Shown here in pieces: positions 24,100 to 34,457 of a DNA stretch of 64,000 bases. The position numbers were made by a program, and so were the translations under genes. This DNA comes from Parietaria judaica (lineage: Eukaryota; Streptophyta; Magnoliopsida; Rosales; Urticaceae), in the NCBI GenBank assembly GCA_954871525.1, contig OX940868.1, positions 20,889,056 to 20,953,055 on the forward strand. The letters run 5' to 3'. Within the stretch, counting starts at the first letter, position 1. Every line of letters begins with the position of its first letter. The notes under the pieces were generated by a model. It worked only from the letters and a program-made list of their open reading frames with translations, was not told where the DNA came from and did not search any database.

Positions 24100-25473
24100 A
24101 CATCTATATTATATTTGATTAAAATTTATTTTATACCTTGAATTTAATTTGTCTTTTCGAATAGTGTGATTTGAAAGGAAAAATTCTATAAGATACAACT
24201 AACAAGACCTTAAAATTTATATTAATAAGTGTCATATTAAGAGTCTTAATATGCCTAACATAGCAATAAATTATAAGTAAAAGAGATACTTGGGATTGGA
24301 CCTAACTTATACAAATATATATACACAAATATATGTAATTTTATGGTATTGTTTTCAAACTTATAGAAATATATGTATGAATTTCATGGTTAACAAGACA
24401 AATAACAGAATATCTTCTTGCTCGCAAAATTGTGTTCATGTATATTATTGACTTTTTTCTTTGCCGTACAATGTAATTCACTTTTTTTATATATTATGGA
24501 GAGAAAAAAAATACTAAAGTCGTAATAAACACATGGTGATTATATGGCCATGAGTATTAATATAAATGAGTAATATTATATTGAAGGGTAATAGCGGAAT
24601 AAGTATTCTAAGTTGTTCAAATATCGGATTAAAATACCCTAAAGCTGCATATAATATCGGATTTTCGATTATTTTACGTAGATTATTCTCTTAGACAAAT
24701 GCAACTTACACATTTAATAAAGAAAGCTGTAGAAGTGTTCAAAGCTTAACTTTAAATGGGATATGGGAATGAGCAAATTGAAAATCCAATTATGTAGCCT
24801 TTAGGTTTTAAATCCACGCAAGTACAAATTTAAGAATATACTGTCTCATTTTAAACAACTTCGAACACTTAAGCCGCTATTAGTTGGATTTTGAATGTAA
24901 AATAAAACATTATCATAATTAGGCTTTGAGTATCTTTTTTACGACCAATGAGAATCACAAAAAAAAATTCATTGAAAGCGTTTTAGCTGCTCTTGCACTA
25001 AGATTCAAGATAAGAATACCAAGTCCAAAAAGAACTAGAGTTAGGTATTTTGCCACCACTTTTTCCATCTTCTCTCGATTTGTTATTCACAGCAATTTAT
25101 ATACTTGGTGGTAAAATTACATATGTTATTAGCTTTAGTACTATTAACTAAGTACTTATGTTAACTTTTTAGTGGTGAAAATATTGATGTTATTGATCTT
25201 GATGCAATTAAGTACTTATAATATGAGTATTTTCACAACATTTTTCTATATATAATATAAGGTGCAAAGTAGGTATGTAATTAAATAAGGCAAATTTTGG
25301 CAAAATAATAAGCTATGTATTTTAGAAAGAAAAAATGTTTAATATACATGAATGAATGGAAGAAGAAACCCACACAAATTGAAATACTACAAAAGTATAA
25401 ATGGAAAATATCAAAATAAATAAAAGAGAAAAAAAAAACATTATAACATATCAAATAATCACACAACATTCCT
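24100..25473. other. AT-rich spacer downstream of the third LEA_2 gene
   Basis: No supported gene. Short MITE-like motifs (AGGGTAATAGCGGAATAAGT at 24586) occur without a partner end. Confidence 0.45.
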
Positions 25474-26121
25474 TCACTTGCACAGCAAAGACTTGAGATT
25501 CTTGGCGACAACGTCAATGATGACAGTGCAGTTCATCTCCGCCGACTTCTTCTTCTTCATGATCATCAACAGCTCCGCCTTCCCCGTCATCTTAGCCGCG
25601 CTAGTCAGCGTCAGCGTCCCGGCCCCGAGCTCGCTGCCGAGACTCGCAGTGTTTGCGAGTTGCTTCGAGTCCAAGCTAACCTTGACGGCTACTTTCTTGG
25701 TGCCTTTCATCCCAACCTTGCCCTTCGGGATCACCACCTGTCCCACTGTTGCCCCGCCGGAGGCGAACGTCACGGTGGTGGCATCGTACTTGTACGGACC
25801 CCAGTTAGGGTTTTTCACCCGCACTTGCGCCGCGAAGCTCATGTCGAACGACGGGGACGGAGACGTTGACGTCTCGAGCTTCTCGAACGTGAAGCTGTCG
25901 CCGAGCCTCAGCTTCGGTGACTTGGCTCGCATCACGACGAGGCCGAACACGGAGATCACGGCAATCTGTAGGATCACGAAGACGACGACGAAGATCGCGA
26001 TTTTGATCCTCTTCTTGCGCTTGAGCTCCTTGGCGCCGGAGCTCGCCGCCATCTCCGAGTCGCTTCTCGTGGCGTCGTTCGCCGGAGCCAAAGGGTAAAC
26101 TTGTTGATGCTTCTCTGCCAT
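25474..26121 (-). CDS. LEA_2-domain (NDR1/HIN1-like) single-pass membrane protein
   Basis: A 215-residue single-exon product. Residues 10-14 hold the PLAPA motif; residues 31-40 are strongly basic (KELKRKKRIK); residues 41-64 are the transmembrane helix; then RAKSPKLRL. The LEA_2 region carries VKNPNWGPYKY (102-112) and EMNCTVIIDV (195-204). It is most similar to the neighbouring gene at 28295-28888: both share the KRKKRIK block, KSPKLRL, NPNWGPYK and a lysine run before the final strand, so they are a tandem pair about 2.2 kb apart. The start is the first in-frame ATG, with a canonical TATA box about 90 bp upstream. Role is inferred from the family only. Confidence 0.92.
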   Translation of the reverse strand: MAEKHQQVYPLAPANDATRSDSEMAASSGAKELKRKKRIKIAIFVVVFVILQIAVISVFGLVVMRAKSPKLRLGDSFTFEKLETSTSPSPSFDMSFAAQVRVKNPNWGPYKYDATTVTFASGGATVGQVVIPKGKVGMKGTKKVAVKVSLDSKQLANTASLGSELGAGTLTLTSAAKMTGKAELLMIMKKKKSAEMNCTVIIDVVAKNLKSLLCK

Positions 26122-26211
26122 ATTTGATAATATTCACTCCGTTGTTTTCTTTCTTCTTTTCTTGCTTTTTTGAGACTTGCTTGTGATGGAAAATGAGTAA
26201 ATAAGATGTGG

Positions 26212-26219
26212 TATTTATA
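26212..26219 (-). promoter_or_regulatory. TATA box of the third LEA_2 gene
   Basis: TATAAATA on the minus strand, about 90 bp upstream of the start codon at 26121, with a CT/A-rich leader between. A good match to the plant TATA consensus. Confidence 0.65.
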
Positions 26220-26429
26220 GTGTCAAAAGATTATGAATGATTATAAGTTTGTGAATTAGTCTTAGAGAAGAGAATAAATAATGAGTTTTGTGAAAAATGA
26301 GATAGTGGAAGAAAAACTACATCGTATTCAGACACCAAATGTGGCCAATATTTTGACTTATTGACTTCTAGATGGTCTACTTTACTTTACTTTACTATAT
26401 CGTTGTATAAGTTTAAAAGCAATTATCGT

Positions 26430-26673
26430 TGTACCCCTCAAGTTTATATTGGTTGCACTTTGTACCTTGTACTTTTGTTTTATTGCGTTTTCTCCTTGAA
26501 CGATTAATTTGTCGTAGAAAATCCATTTTTTTGTTCGTTAAAATGATGAAATATTTATGAGTTTTATAATGGAAAAATCGTCAATAACAATTTCAAACAA
26601 GATTATTAGTTAAAAGAATATACATTTTCTCATTTATTATTGACAATTTTTCCTCATAAAAACAAATAGAATA

Positions 26674-26710
<37 letters not shown>

Positions 26711-26812
26711 GCTTTCTGCTACACATGATCGAAATGTGGAAGGAGAATAAACAACAAAACAATTATACGGTAGTGAAATGCAACCGATGCACAACTTGAG
26801 GGGGCAACAAAG
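26430..26812. mobile_element. MITE-like inverted-repeat element
   Basis: The left end TTGTACCCCTCAAGTTTA with GGTTGCAC is matched in reverse at the right end by TGCAACCGATGCACAACTTGAGGGGGCAA. About 380 bp, AT-rich inside, with a (TA)n run at 26676-26706. CAATTA lies just outside both ends but not as a clean duplication, so the superfamily is open. Confidence 0.55.
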
Positions 26813-27149
26813 TCAATTACTCATTTCTTTGTGGTGTTAGACAATTTTTTTATTTTTTTTTTGAAATTAGACGTTAAATTTCCATATTTTTTTTCTTCTA
26901 TAGATTATTGAAGCTTCGGTTCTTTTTATTTTACATTTTTTATTTTGGCTTAGGGCGATCTACATTTATTGAGATTCTTTTTATCAACATGTGTAAAGTA
27001 TTGGTTCTTTTTCCGTTGGAAGAGGTCAACTGTACTTGAAGCCTACCATTTAAAGAATAAAGTAAATCAATCCCCAAAAAGAAGCAATATATTATGCAAG
27101 TGTAACGAGAATACAAAGTAGAGAACAAAATATAAAATGATAGTTTTGT

Positions 27150-27382
27150 ACAATGTAAGTCTTCAATGATTTTGGTCAATAAGTGAGTTCCAATTTCTAC
27201 TATTATTACGATAATTAACGATCATTTTAAACGTACTAGATATTTGTTATTGATATATATATATATATAGTTTTAACAATATAAGCCTTTCGTGATTTTG
27301 GTCAACAAGTGAGTTCTAACTTCTACTATTAGTCTACTATAATATTATTGATCATTTTAAACGTAATATATATTTTTAATGA

Positions 27383-27405
<23 letters not shown>
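27150..27405. repeat. Tandem duplication, period about 128 bp, ending in (TA)n
   Basis: The block TGATTTTGGTCAA(T/C)AAGTGAG...CTACTATTA...GATCATTTTAAACGTA occurs at about 27168 and 27293; each copy ends in a (TA)n tract. Simple sequence probably mediated the duplication. Confidence 0.7.
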
Positions 27406-27417
<12 letters not shown>

Positions 27418-27419
27418 CA

Positions 27420-28294
27420 CTGTAAATTTGTCGTATTCTTTAATCAAGAGGGTGAAGTGGTGGACTATAATTGGGTATTAACAAAGTCTCAAATTTGATT
27501 AGGCGTTACGGTGAACAGCTAATTTGAATATCTTGATATATAGACTTGATGCTAATTTCACGGAATTATAATATAGATGGGAATTTTGCTTTTACATACT
27601 TATTTTCAACATTCTAAAAAAAGATATCCGTTGTTTCAATAAGCAACAAAAATATAACGACCTTACTTGAACATGAACTGTTCTATAGGCCCGTACCTCT
27701 GCTTCGTCGAATACAAAAAAAAAAAAGCAACAAAAACATATCGATTGAATTTAATATATATTTTAACAAATATGATTAAGAATTATATATTAATAAGTAA
27801 TAAAAATCAGTATAATTGAAAATGTATGTCATTGTATAAGCTTAATGTGATGGAAAATGTATAATTCTGTAAGCTAAATTTGTATCAGGTTTGACAGTTT
27901 TTTTCTTTTAAACACTTAATGGAGCAAATTGATATAAAAAATGTTCAAGGGCCAAACAAATTACAAGTAATAATTTCAAAGAGGATTATTGATAGAAATC
28001 TACATTAAATAAATAACGTGTTCCTATTAGCTTGAACCCTTAAACCATCAAAATTCGTAAACCATAAAATGTTTTGATTACATTTATTAATAATATATTC
28101 CTTTATGCAATTATAACTTGATTAAATATTATATTTATTTACGTATTAAAGTCTGCCGAATAAGTATGTATCACGAACGAACATATAATTTTATTTAAAT
28201 ACCCATTCGGCATAATAAATAAATTAACAAAGTATTGAAAAAACCACGAAATAAACCATAATATATATATGTATGTATAAATATATACATGTAT
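27420..28294. other. AT-rich spacer downstream of the fourth LEA_2 gene
   Basis: No supported gene or element ends. Confidence 0.5.
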
Positions 28295-28888
28295 TCACAA
28301 GCAGTGCAATGAGCGGAGAGTCTTCGCTTTGACATCAACGACAATGGTGCAATTCATATCCGTTGACTTCTTCTTCTTCATGATCATCATCAACTCCACT
28401 TTTCCCGTCAACTTCGCTGCGCTCGTGATCGTCAAAATCCCACCGTTGATTTCTCTGGCGAGCTTCCCCGTGTTTCCAAGCTGCAAAGAGCTCAGCTGTA
28501 CAGCCACGTCGATCTTCTTCCTTGACTTTATTCCCGCCTTTCCCTTCGGAATCGCGATCCGACCCAAAACGACGCCGTCGTAGCTGAACGCAACGGTGCC
28601 GTTTTGGAACTTATACGGTCCCCAATTTGGGTTCTTCACCGTCATTTCGGTCGCGAAGCTAATGTCGAACGACGACGGAGATGACGACGTTTCGAGGCCC
28701 CGGAACGTGAAATTATCGTCGTTCAGCCTCAGCTTGGGCGACTTGGTTCGCAAAACAAAGAGGCTGAACACTAGACCTACGATGATTTGGACAACGACGA
28801 AGACGGTGATGAAGATCACCGTCTTGATTCTCTTTTTGCGCTTGAGCTCGTCGGATTCGTTGTCTCTTCCGTTGATTTTCCGTGCCAT
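28295..28888 (-). CDS. LEA_2-domain (NDR1/HIN1-like) single-pass membrane protein
   Basis: A 197-residue single-exon product. The N-terminus is shorter than in its tandem partner and lacks the PLAPA motif, beginning MARKINGRDN. Residues 15-22 are basic (LKRKKRIK); residues 23-46 are the transmembrane helix; then RTKSPKLRL. The LEA_2 region has VKNPNWGPYKF (84-94) and DMNCTIVVDV (177-186). Candidate N-glycosylation sites are at N59, N96 and N179. It is most similar to the gene at 25474-26121. The start chosen is the first ATG; a TATA-like ATATATAT on the minus strand at about 28949-28956 lies roughly 60 bp upstream. Function beyond the family level is unknown. Confidence 0.9.
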   Translation of the reverse strand: MARKINGRDNESDELKRKKRIKTVIFITVFVVVQIIVGLVFSLFVLRTKSPKLRLNDDNFTFRGLETSSSPSSFDISFATEMTVKNPNWGPYKFQNGTVAFSYDGVVLGRIAIPKGKAGIKSRKKIDVAVQLSSLQLGNTGKLAREINGGILTITSAAKLTGKVELMMIMKKKKSTDMNCTIVVDVKAKTLRSLHCL

Positions 28889-30375
28889 TATTTTCTTCGA
28901 AGAAGATTTTGAAATTTCTGTTCTGAAAATTAGGGCTTGTTTGTGATATATATTGTAGTTTGTGGTTTCAGAAGTGAAGGATTGTTGTAGGGTTCATATA
29001 GATGTGTAACACTTCTTAAAGCTATAGCGAGAGAATATGTTAAAGGGGTTTGATTAATTAATCAGAATATTAATTAATTAATTAATTAATTAATATAATA
29101 ATTTATAGATGGTCGCATTATATCTAAGAGATTTAATAAACAAAAACATAAACCAAGTGGGACTTCTATTTCGTCTAATTATGTACTATCAAACGTATTA
29201 ATATAATTTTATATTTTCTTATACTATAATAGTGTGGTTCTTTTGATATGTAATTTCTTATTACATATGAGATAAATCAGTTTTCAGCAGGCAAATTATT
29301 TTGATTTCTTTTAAGTGAGTAATTATGGAATTGAGAGAGACTTTCTAGAAGAGCATGTGATAAATGATCTTTTTTTAAGGTCCAGTTCTCTTGTTTCATG
29401 ACTCCACAAGTTTATAAATAAATTTTTATCCCAAATATCATATTTAATTATAAATAAACCCTTTAAAAAATAACTTTAGTTGAAATGATGAGAGATTTGA
29501 ACATATTTCTTGCAGTTGCACATGACATGTCTGTTTTCATATCATTTCCTCAAATAGTTATCAAGACACGTCAAGTTTAGACGTGAACTACTGTGACTTC
29601 TTTGATATTTAAGATGATTAAAACTCTTTCATTAATTAAGCAGCATTAATATGATATTGGACTACCTAAATTTCTATTTATATCTGCAGTAATATATATA
29701 TATATAATAAACTAAATAAAATTAGATGATAATAACTTCTAGCTTAATATCTGGTGATAAAACTATTTTAAGGCATGTATTCTTCCATATTACATTACTT
29801 TCAAACGTCATCATGAGATACCGGTCATTTTTTTTGAGAGAGAGAATGTAATTAACGGCACCTTTGAAATTATGTTGAATCATTTGAAAAAAAAAAAAAA
29901 ACTAGAAAAAATTTTAGTGATCGAAGAAAATAATAAACATTATAAATTTTAAGCTTGAAGATAATTTTTAGGTTTATTTCACACAAAATTTTAAATAATA
30001 GGTACTTATGTCATGCCTTTGATTAGAGATTATAAAATGTAGTAAAAATTTGAGCAATATTTAAAGAGTATACAAATATTGAATTTACGAAAATGATAAA
30101 TAATATTAAATATATATATATATTTTTCAAATGACAAGGATAATTTGGACCCGCTGAACTATTTCTTCTTTGAAGGATGTCGTTTACCCAAGTACATAGC
30201 ATTTAGTAATTACTAATTACTACACATCAAGCGATGTCGTTTTCTCGTTTTGTATTTTTTTGTCGTATTTCCAACTTAGTAATTTTCTTTATAAATACAA
30301 CAAGTGTTAGTTAAGTTTCTGAACAAATTCAAAGGGAATATAGAGTAGCATACGTGATTTCCTATTACAAGTTCA
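28889..30375. other. Upstream spacer of the fourth LEA_2 gene
   Basis: No supported gene. A (TTAA)n run lies at about 29065-29095 and a (TA)n run at 29693-29707; the remainder is AT-rich with no element termini recognised. Confidence 0.5.
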
Positions 30376-30418
30376 CGACCCGGACCCGGACCCGGACCCG
30401 GACCCGGACCCAGACCCA
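30376..30418. repeat. (CGGACC)n hexamer microsatellite
   Basis: Six to seven tandem copies of a CCGGAC-type hexamer, GC-rich in an AT-rich setting, with the last unit altered to CAGACC. Confidence 0.9.
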
Positions 30419-30552
30419 AGTTTTGATTATGTCATGAATAATGAATCGACTAACTCCAATAATTTTATTAGGAGCCAAAATCGTGTTTTTTTAGTCCGTC
30501 TAAAATTTATAACATCGGGATTGAAGTGTGAATCTTGAATCATCATTTTTAG

Positions 30553-31021
30553 GGTTAATGACGGCGAAAATACTCAAAGTTTGGTCAAAGAACCATTCAT
30601 ATATCAAAAGTTTAAAAGCGGTGGCAAAAATACTCAAAGTCACGTTTGGAGAGTTGACCACTCCATTCTCGTAACGCAGTTAACTTACCCGTCAACTTTG
30701 GGCATGTGGACAAATCCGTTTTGTTAAGTGTAATGATTAGGGGTTTAATTAATTGAATTAAATAGTATTAATTATGGGTTTAATTTGTTATTTTGTCATA
30801 AACGAGGCTGATGTGGGCTCATCCGCGTGGCGAAAATTGTTATGTCAGCAACCCACGTTTGTCCACATGGCTAGAGTTAAGAGGTAAGTTAATGACTTTA
30901 CACGAATGGAGTGGTCAACTCCCTAAATGTAACTATGAGTATTTTTGCCACTACTTTTAAACTTTAGGTACACGAGTGTTTTTTTTATACCAACTTTTGA
31001 GTATTTTTATCGTTATTAACC
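30553..31021. mobile_element. Mutator-like MITE with long terminal inverted repeats
   Basis: The left end GGTTAATGACGGCGAAAATACTC is matched in reverse by the right end GAGTATTTTTATCGTTATTAACC; inner blocks (AAAAGTTTAAAAGC/GTGGCAAAAATACTC) also pair, giving arms of about 100 bp. Interior blocks ATGTGGACAAA and TTTGTCCACATGG pair as well. GGTTAAT-type ends with long arms are typical of Mutator-like MITEs. The right flank is (TTTA)n and obscures any 9-bp duplication. Confidence 0.65.
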
Positions 31022-31370
31022 TTATTTATTTATTTATTTATTTATTATAAAGAATATATGTTTTAAGTAGAAAGATGAAGTGCTTAAGTGACATATGACT
31101 CATCTGCACATCAATGCATGATTTAGATCCATTGAAATGGGGAATAGAACCAGTTGAGCATAGATTTTGGGGGTCATTTTATCAAGTTTTCATACATATA
31201 ATGTTACAATCATTACAAGAGTAAGTCGTGTGTGTTGCTCGCCTGCAGACTATATTGTTCATCGAGGATTGAGTTTCACGACTTTGTCATCGATTTTGGA
31301 CAAATATGTCTTTCTATCTATTTTAGTGGAAACTATCATACTCTATTCATAAAACTGACAAACTTTGTGC

Positions 31371-31695
31371 CAAAAACAGTCAACCCATATCCAAGAAGAT
31401 GTTAAAATTCAGATAATATTATTTTATTCTACTCTTTAAATTATTTTTTTAATAATAGATATTGTCGAACTTTACTCATAAAACTGTCTAATTTTGTGCC
31501 AAAAATTATCCAACATAATAGTTTCTAACCTCAGATAGAGAAAAATGTATTTTTATTCAAAATGAGGCGAAATACAATTTTGAGAATAATTATTCAAATT
31601 AGTAAAAAATGGAATAGAAAACGTTCGACTTTTGTTTTGAGAATATTTTCCCAAGTTTCCACACACACATATACATATATATATATATATATTTA
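31371..31695. mobile_element. Partial relative of the (TA)n-bounded foldback element
   Basis: The right end TTTTCCCAAGTTTCCA runs directly into CA/TA repeats at 31660-31692, as at the right border of the 16256-18689 element, and the preceding TAGAAAACGTTCGACTTTTG matches its GTAGAACTTGCTTTTTG region loosely. Inward there are TGTCTAATTTTGTGCC(A)AAAA repeats about 110 bp apart. The left border is not defined. Confidence 0.4.
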
Positions 31696-31940
31696 TATGC
31701 ATATTTCACTAATAATTGAAGACTCGATTGGGAGATCAAGATTCAACTTGTAATCATAGCCTAGACAACCTAATCTTAAGGGAGTGTTGAAAAGTCAAAT
31801 CTAAATTACGAAGTTTTGTCATATACTGTAAATGTAGTTTTGTTACTAACTTATAACCACAAAAATGCCATTGTATATTTAAAAAAGTTAATTACTTTAA
31901 CTGTCATGGTTCTTTCTAGCTTCTAACTATTAAGCTTATA

Positions 31941-32122
31941 CAGTAAAACCTCTATAAATTAATACTGATAAATTAATAGTTGCGATTAAATAATATTTAT
32001 GTCCGGTCCCGATTACATTAACGTAGTTTAATTTTTACTTCGATAAATTAATAAACTCGATAATATAATAAATTTATCTGATCCCAACCTTATTAATTTA
32101 TAGAGGTTCTCAGGTTCAACTG
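31941..32122. mobile_element. MITE with CAGTAAAACCTCTATAAATT ends
   Basis: The left end CAGTAAAACCTCTATAAATT with AATA pairs with the right TATTAATTTATAGAGGTT...ACTG. About 182 bp. This terminal sequence belongs to a widespread plant MITE type. The flanks are TA-rich, so the target duplication is unclear. Confidence 0.65.
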
Positions 32123-32303
32123 TATATATAACATAAATTCGTGAAGGTTTAGTGGCCTTTGCCATGACTTTAACAAATTTAGTATGATTCCAAATTTTTT
32201 GCGTAAGAGACATATTATTAATTTGTTAATTATAGAATTAACACTAATTGCATGGCCATTTCAAATCGGAGTGAGATGACTTAGTGCCCTCACCACATGC
32301 AAA

Positions 32304-32830
32304 CAGGGACGGAACTAGCCATGTTTGGGGGTGGCTCATGTCACCCCAAACTCAAATATTTGTAGTGCAGTAGTATCCATGATTCTATTCAGTTGGAAAA
32401 CGAAGAACGCCATGGGAGTTTAGGAGAGAGAACTGAAGCTTCTCTGCATTATGTTTTATCTTTAAAAGAAAATAGACTTCTTGAAATACAAGAATCTGGA
32501 GCCCACATTCTCTGTCTTGCTTTACTTTTTCAAAAAAAAATCTTTATTATTTTTAATTATCAAATTGGAAAGAAAATATCATTAATATATAAAGTTGTAG
32601 CAATTATGAAGATTGTAAAAAAAAATATGTATCTAATCTAATAAACCTAATGACATATCCTGCAAAATTAAGAAGTATTAAAATAATCAAAATTGAAGAA
32701 TAAGAGTCATGTTAATCAATGTATTACGTAATTTAAGTGTTATTTAACAATATTTTTTTGTCATTATTTAATTAAAATGATAATATAACTAATTTTGTCA
32801 CCCCCATCCTAATTTCTGGGCCCGTCCCTG
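32304..32830. mobile_element. Non-autonomous hAT-type element with CAGGGACGG ends
   Basis: Starts CAGGGACGGAACTAGCC and ends GGGCCCGTCCCTG. 8-bp flanking repeats, CATGCAAA (32296-32303) and CATGTAAA (32831-32838), differ at one base. Subterminal GGGGTGGC...GTCACCCC blocks pair. An internal plus-strand frame (32393-32641) reads ERTEASLHYVLSLKENRLLE, which resembles a kinase segment of wall-associated receptor-like kinases. This may be captured host sequence and is treated as a lead, not a gene. Confidence 0.75.
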
Positions 32831-33114
32831 CATGTAAAGCATATCTATAATAAAGTTTTTATAGCTATCAAAGTTTCAGCTAATAAAGAAGGTTTTCACA
32901 AACTTACATGGTATATAACGAGAGTAGAGGTTTTCTCATTTACTATTTTCTCAAATTTAATTTTTTTGCCTCTCGTTCAATTGCAAGAGTAGTTTTAAAT
33001 GTATAGAATAACCATGATATCTAAATTATGTAACGTATTATATCATTATAATTATTGTAATCATTAATCCCATTTTAAGTGCAATGTGCAATTGATTTCT
33101 CTCTTTATATATAA

Positions 33115-34457
33115 CTAGTTGACAGCACCGCGCTTCGCGCAGTGGCAAGAAAATATCCCGTCGAATTTCAATGAAAACGTTGATAAATTTGTTCTACAAA
33201 TTGTGTGTTGTGAACGAAACATCTACGTCCAAAACAAAGTCAACAATCGTTAATTTATTCATTTATCGTCAAATGTTTATTTAAAATATGAGTAGATATA
33301 CATTAGAGATATTTTAAAATAAATGCATAAGACAAAATATTATTCAGGGATAACTGATATGTTATGTATGAATAGAAAGTCATATTTTTTTTTAAAAGAA
33401 AATAGAAAAGTCATTCTAAATCGGCAAGTTTTATGAATAGAAAGTCATTTTTTTTATACTAATTCTAAAAAATTACTTATAGGTGAAGAATATAATAAAA
33501 AAAATTATTTTTTTAGAATATGCCGTCGATGGAGTTAATTCTTTCTAATTAATTTAAAACTTAAATATTTTAAAGTTTGTTAAAAACGTTTAAAACTGTG
33601 GATCTTTACTTTCAGAATATAAATACGCATAACATAAAAATAGGAAAACAATAATAAGAAAAATCAATTTCCATAAACATTTTGATTGCATCATCGTTTA
33701 ATTATCAATAAACAAAGCAATATATAACTAATAATGTACACTCCACATTAAAAATAATTAAATACAGCAAAATAATGTCAAATAAATTAGATAGTGGAGA
33801 CGGTTTTCGGCAATGATCTTGTTCTCTTCATCACGCCATATTTTGTGAAGCTTAGCGGCCCGTACCACAGTTTTCGTTGTGTCGACACGTGTCGTCTAGA
33901 TAGTCCTTGAACGTCACATAAAAGGGATTCCAAAAGTGTATCATACATGCAGTTTTAATACATGAATTTGAAACATGTTTTTTTTTTTCACTTACTAACT
34001 ATTAAGAGCGTTTAACTTGTTATGAACTAAGACAACAACTTGTTTATATGATAAACTATTACTACAACCTACTTACACTTGTTAATTGATACACACCGGA
34101 TAAATTGAGAACTGACCGAGAGCCAAAACACGGTAAATAAACCCCAATTCAAACCTGACTAAGACGATTACGCATCGGGAAGAGGTATCTAAAACTAAAA
34201 TCTATAAAAATACTCATGCAGTATTACTGATATCGTAGGGAAATCAAGAAATAATGCCATGAAGAATCAGAGAAAACGACCAATTCAAAGATAAACTGAA
34301 ACAGATTAAATAAACTATATTGCTAAATGCTTATTCAATCGACCAATTTTGAATGGCATAAACTACCCGTTAGCATCGAATAACGATTGTATATTGCTAA
34401 TTCCTTCCTTCAAACGATGCCACAACAATCCTCTAAAACCTTCTTTATATATATAGA
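33115..34457 (-). mobile_element. Non-autonomous Helitron, 1343 bp
   Basis: Read on the minus strand, the 5' end is A|TCTATATATATAAAGAAGG at 34457 and the 3' end is a hairpin followed by CTAG|T at 33115. The hairpin (CACTGCGC-GAA-GCGCGGTG) has an 8-bp stem with one G-T pair and a GAA loop, 11 nt before the terminus. TC start, CTRR end, terminal hairpin and insertion between A and T, without a target duplication, are the defining Helitron features. No Rep/helicase frame is present, so it depends on another copy for movement. Confidence 0.75.

Noticed and set aside
25478..26098. 206-codon plus-strand frame opposite the third LEA_2 gene
   Set aside because: Shadow of a GC-biased coding region; the minus-strand product has the full LEA_2 layout and a TATA box.
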